From the NCBI GenBank assembly GCA_947440895.1, contig CANETO010000059.1, positions 1 to 8,696 of the forward strand: a stretch of 8,696 nt of DNA, in the 5' to 3' direction. This stretch comes from Planctomycetaceae bacterium. Its GTDB lineage: Bacteria > Planctomycetota > Planctomycetia > Pirellulales > UBA1268. Positions 6,528 to 8,696 of this stretch are shown here, one piece after another. Position numbers and translations under genes: made by a program. The notes below the pieces were generated by a model, which saw only the letters and a list, made by a program, of their open reading frames with translations, searched no databases and was not told where the DNA came from. Position 1 is the first letter of the stretch. The number at the start of each line of letters is the position of its first letter.

Positions 6528-7496
6528 ATGACATCCATGACCGCCATCAGTCCACTCTCCCGCCTGCGTCCCCAACAGCCGTCACCTACCGGCCTGGGTT
6601 TCGTGATCGTCGGCCCTGCCGAACTGCCGCGCGTCGAGGCGGAGTCGCTGCGACTGCAGGCCCTTCTGACACAGGCGGGACATAGGGTCACGCTCCGCCT
6701 GGCCCCACGGAGCGGTTGGGGGGAAGGACAGTTTCATCCCGCCGGAGGCTCTGCCGACATTGTCGTGGTGCTGGGCGGCGACGGTTCGATCCTGCGGACG
6801 GCCCGCTGGATGGGGTACGAGCAGGTGCCTGTGCTCGGCTTCAATCTCGGTACCCTCGGCTTCCTTGCCGATTCGTCGATTGACGAGGCAGAGGCGGCTC
6901 TCGCGGACATCGCTTCAGGAGGCTTCCGACTCGTCGATCATCTGATGTTTGAGACGGAAGTCATCCGTGACGGCGTGACGATCCATCGCGAACTGGGACT
7001 CAACGAGACCTCGATCCTTGCCGGCCCCCCCTTCTCGATGATCCCCATCTGTCTGTTCGTGGACGGCGAGATTGCCACCACGTACCGCAGCGATGGACTG
7101 ATCGTCAGCACCCCCGTCGGTTCGACCGCCTACAACCTCTCGGCCGGCGGCCCAATCGTCCGCAAGGATCTGGACGCCTTCGTGTTCACACCGCTGAACC
7201 CCCACACCCTCACCAACCGCACCGTCGTCGATTCCGCGACCCGCGGTTACGAACTGCTCGTCCCGCGGCCCAACGAGGGCTCCGCCTGCGTGGTCGACGG
7301 TCGCCTGATCACGTCACTCGTTGCCGGCGACCGGGTGCAGATCCGACGGGCCGTGCCCCGCTTCACCCTCATCGAAACACGACCCCACAGTTACTACCGC
7401 ACGCTCCGCGACAAACTGCAATGGGGCGGTGGCATCCACGGCGCCGGCTCACGGGCCCCCAGCGGCGGTGGTCCCACGAATGGCGGCGCTGCATGA
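6528..7496 (+). CDS. nadK: NAD kinase
   Basis: The enzyme phosphorylates NAD to NADP with ATP or polyphosphate in the cytoplasm. From ATG 6528 it has 322 residues, slightly longer than usual because of extra residues at both ends. The signatures are complete: VVVLGGDGSILR with GGDG at 83-86, FNLGTLGFLAD (105-115), N159-E160, and the block from Y186 through SDG (188-190) to TPVGSTAYNLSAGGP, plus NPHTLTNRTVV and a late VDG. The Gly-rich tail of about 20 residues is not a family feature. The start is uncertain: ATGs at 6513, 6528 and 6537 are in frame and none has a good Shine-Dalgarno; the ATG at 6450 overlaps the dxs stop (TAATG) but would add 26 atypical residues. The product feeds NADPH to MEP reductase and other biosynthesis. 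Confidence 0.95.
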   Translation: MTSMTAISPLSRLRPQQPSPTGLGFVIVGPAELPRVEAESLRLQALLTQAGHRVTLRLAPRSGWGEGQFHPAGGSADIVVVLGGDGSILRTARWMGYEQVPVLGFNLGTLGFLADSSIDEAEAALADIASGGFRLVDHLMFETEVIRDGVTIHRELGLNETSILAGPPFSMIPICLFVDGEIATTYRSDGLIVSTPVGSTAYNLSAGGPIVRKDLDAFVFTPLNPHTLTNRTVVDSATRGYELLVPRPNEGSACVVDGRLITSLVAGDRVQIRRAVPRFTLIETRPHSYYRTLRDKLQWGGGIHGAGSRAPSGGGPTNGGAA

Positions 7497-8401
7497 CGCA
7501 GCCATCGCCACCACACCGCCGCCCGACAGCAAGACCGTGGCGCTGGTCGCTGATCATGCTGCTCACGTTGCCGTTGGCCGCCTCGACCGGAGCCGGCCTC
7601 GCTGCCGACAGCACCGATCCAGGACCATCCTCACAGCCCGTGACGCTCGAATACCGTTTCCAGCCGCACGAGAAGCTCGACATGGATGTCTCGCACCGCG
7701 CGATCACCGAAACCACGGTCGGCGCCACATCGCAATCGACCGAAACGGCCACCGATTCACGAAAAACCTGGACCGTGGTAGCCGTCGATGCCGCGGGACA
7801 GGCCACGCTCGAACACTCCGTCGATGACGTGACCATGACCTCCCGCACCAGCGACCGCGGCCAGATCCGCTGGAGCAGTCGCGGCGACGAGGCCGCGCCG
7901 CCAGGCTACGAGCAGGTGAAGGCGAGTCTCGGCGTGCCACTGTCACGACTGGTGGTGGACCGCAGCGGTCGCGTGATCAGTCGCCACGACCTGCGTCCCT
8001 GTCCCCCCTCCAGCACGGGCGACCTCGTGGTGGTGCCTCTGCCCGAGGGACCGGTGACCGAGGGCGCCGAATGGACCGTTCCGCAGGAAGTGGTCGTGGA
8101 GGTGCCCGGTGGACTGCGCAAGGCGGTGCGAACGCGGCTGCGGTATCAACTCATGACGGTGCGGGATGGGGTTGCGACGATCCGCGTCGACACCACGGTG
8201 CTCACCCCGATCGACGATCCCCGCCTTGAATCCCGGCTGCTCGAACGCATCTGGGACGGCACGATCGAGTTCGACATCGATCGTGGCCGCGTTCTCCGCC
8301 GGGCCACCGGGATTGACCGCCGCGTTGTCGGCTTCGAAGGCCCAGAGTCGAGCGTCCGCTACAAGTCGAGCCTGGAAGAGCGGCTGGTCGAGAAGCGGTA
8401 G
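7493..8401 (+). CDS. Predicted secreted protein of unknown function
   Basis: The start overlaps the nadK stop as ATGA, with no Shine-Dalgarno, so translation is probably coupled to nadK. The product has 302 residues. Its N-terminus looks like a Sec signal peptide: a basic region with several Arg up to residue 17, a hydrophobic core (about 18-30) and a plausible cleavage after LAA at 38. The mature part is rich in Val, Thr, Arg and Asp with alternating polar and hydrophobic strands (LEYRFQPHEKLDMDV, TWTVVAVDAAGQATLEHSV, LVVDRSGRVISR, AVRTRLRYQLMTV, TIEFDIDRGRVLRR), suggesting an all-beta, probably periplasmic protein. The layout recalls uncharacterised planctomycete proteins, possibly DUF6263-like, but this comes from memory and was not tested. 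Only one Cys remains in the mature part and no lipobox is seen. Confidence 0.85.
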   Translation: MTQPSPPHRRPTARPWRWSLIMLLTLPLAASTGAGLAADSTDPGPSSQPVTLEYRFQPHEKLDMDVSHRAITETTVGATSQSTETATDSRKTWTVVAVDAAGQATLEHSVDDVTMTSRTSDRGQIRWSSRGDEAAPPGYEQVKASLGVPLSRLVVDRSGRVISRHDLRPCPPSSTGDLVVVPLPEGPVTEGAEWTVPQEVVVEVPGGLRKAVRTRLRYQLMTVRDGVATIRVDTTVLTPIDDPRLESRLLERIWDGTIEFDIDRGRVLRRATGIDRRVVGFEGPESSVRYKSSLEERLVEKR

Positions 8402-8472
8402 GGATGTTGTCTTCACGAAAAACATCGCATCCTGCAATCCTGTTCGGCACGGCACGTGCTGCCCCCCGTGGC

Positions 8473-8501
8473 GGCAAGTTTTCAACTTGCCCGAAAGTTG
8501 A
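8473..8501. repeat. Two mutually exclusive hairpins sharing one arm
   Basis: GGCAAGTT (8473-8480) pairs perfectly with AACTTGCC (8484-8491) around TTC. The alternative stem is TCAACTT (8482-8488) with AAGTTGA (8495-8501), loop GCCCGA. Both need the bases around 8484-8488, so only one can form at a time. The first is 71 bases after the last stop codon and may be a 3'-end structure or a dispersed palindrome. Confidence 0.6.
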
Positions 8502-8532
8502 CGCTGCTGCCGCGTGCTGCAACCAGCCCGCC

Positions 8533-8582
8533 GGGCGGACTCCCCGAACACGCTCCGTTCGCGGGGCGGCTCGGCGAACACG
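8533..8582. repeat. Imperfect 20-bp direct repeat with a GC-rich hairpin
   Basis: GGGCGGACTCCCCGAACACG (8533-8552) recurs as GGGCGGCTCGGCGAACACG (8564-8582), with one gap and two mismatches. Between and over them CCCCGAAC (8542-8549) pairs with GTTCG and GGGG (8557-8566) with one bulged C and a 7-base loop. The hairpin could end transcription without a U-run, but that is inference. Confidence 0.55.
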
Positions 8583-8586
8583 TCGA

Positions 8587-8639
8587 GGACAATTGTGAGC
8601 CTTCTCCGCCGAGGCGCCCTAATGCTCACTTCGGTGTCC
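8587..8639. repeat. Nested inverted repeat
   Basis: GTGAGC (8595-8600) is complementary to GCTCAC (8624-8629), and outside it GGAC (8587-8590) is complementary to GTCC (8636-8639). The arms would form a two-part stem with an unequal internal loop (4 and 6 bases). Each arm is short; the nesting raises the interest slightly. Confidence 0.35.
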
Positions 8640-8662
8640 GGGGAGCCCGCCCTCGTCGATAG

Positions 8663-8681
8663 GTATGGCACGATGCCATGC
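8663..8681. repeat. Short dyad near the right edge
   Basis: ATGGCA (8665-8670) and TGCCAT (8674-8679) form a perfect 6-bp dyad around CGA, extendable to 8 bp in RNA by a U-G and a G-C pair. It could be an operator for a gene starting beyond the window, or part of the hairpin cluster. Confidence 0.4.
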
Positions 8682-8696
8682 GCAGCACCGGCAAAA

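Larger units (their letters stand above)
8402..8696. other. Non-coding tail rich in inverted repeats
   Basis: No open frame here has coding-like composition or a ribosome site. Instead at least four inverted repeats and one direct repeat lie between 8473 and 8681, listed separately. The stretch probably holds the 3' end of the operon transcript and may include upstream sequence of a gene beyond the window. No hairpin is followed by a U-run. Confidence 0.6.

Noticed and set aside
4570..6534. Open frame of 654 codons on the minus strand opposite dxs
   Set aside because: It mirrors dxs in high-GC DNA, is rich in Arg, His and Gly without family motifs, and the plus-strand reading has complete Dxs signatures.
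8591..8600. AATTGTGAGC, identical to the left part of the E. coli lac operator
   Set aside because: The symmetric right half is missing and there is no lac context; a ten-base match is coincidence.
8404..8662. Short plus-strand frames in the right-hand tail
   Set aside because: They are Pro/Arg/Ala-rich with no ribosome site, and the sequence is explained by inverted repeats.
7943..8671. Minus-strand frame of 242 codons across the end of the secreted-protein gene
   Set aside because: It runs antisense to a gene with a signal peptide and crosses the hairpin-rich tail; no motif or ribosome site supports it.

Overview
The window looks like chromosomal DNA of a high-GC planctomycete, probably of the Pirellulales type. 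This is inferred from the Dxs variant (GYPNPDESPYDLF, GHAGSS), from the order xseA-xseB-ispA-dxs-nadK followed by a secreted unknown protein, and from several genes that lack a Shine-Dalgarno sequence. No sequence search was run. The window is mostly housekeeping. I see no phage, transposon, CRISPR array, rRNA or tRNA.

Layout. Bases 2-220 hold the 3' end of an unrecognised plus-strand gene. It converges, with a 3-base gap, on a minus-strand MFS drug-efflux-type transporter (224-1540). A 56-base divergent gap follows, with an extended -10 element and a small dyad just before xseA. The plus strand then carries xseA (1597-2892), xseB (2876-3316, overlapping xseA by 17 bases), ispA (3442-4410), dxs (4528-6450), nadK (about 6528-7496) and a gene for a predicted secreted protein (7493-8401, ATGA overlap with nadK). 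The last 295 bases (8402-8696) have no convincing gene but are dense in inverted repeats.

How the genes work together. XseA and XseB form exonuclease VII. Dxs makes 1-deoxy-D-xylulose 5-phosphate, the entry point of the MEP isoprenoid pathway, and IspA condenses the resulting C5 units into farnesyl diphosphate. NadK supplies NADP(H), which the next MEP enzyme (IspC/Dxr) uses. The order matches the old cluster xseA-xseB-ispA-dxs-tlyA-nadK-argR-recN of Firmicutes and Actinobacteria, with tlyA absent and argR/recN not following.

The most unusual non-coding stretch is the 117 bases between ispA and dxs: an 11-bp hairpin, then a TATAAC box, three tandem 16-bp repeats and a Shine-Dalgarno sequence. 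This suggests that dxs has its own promoter and a structured leader inside the operon. The second is the hairpin-rich tail at 8473-8681.
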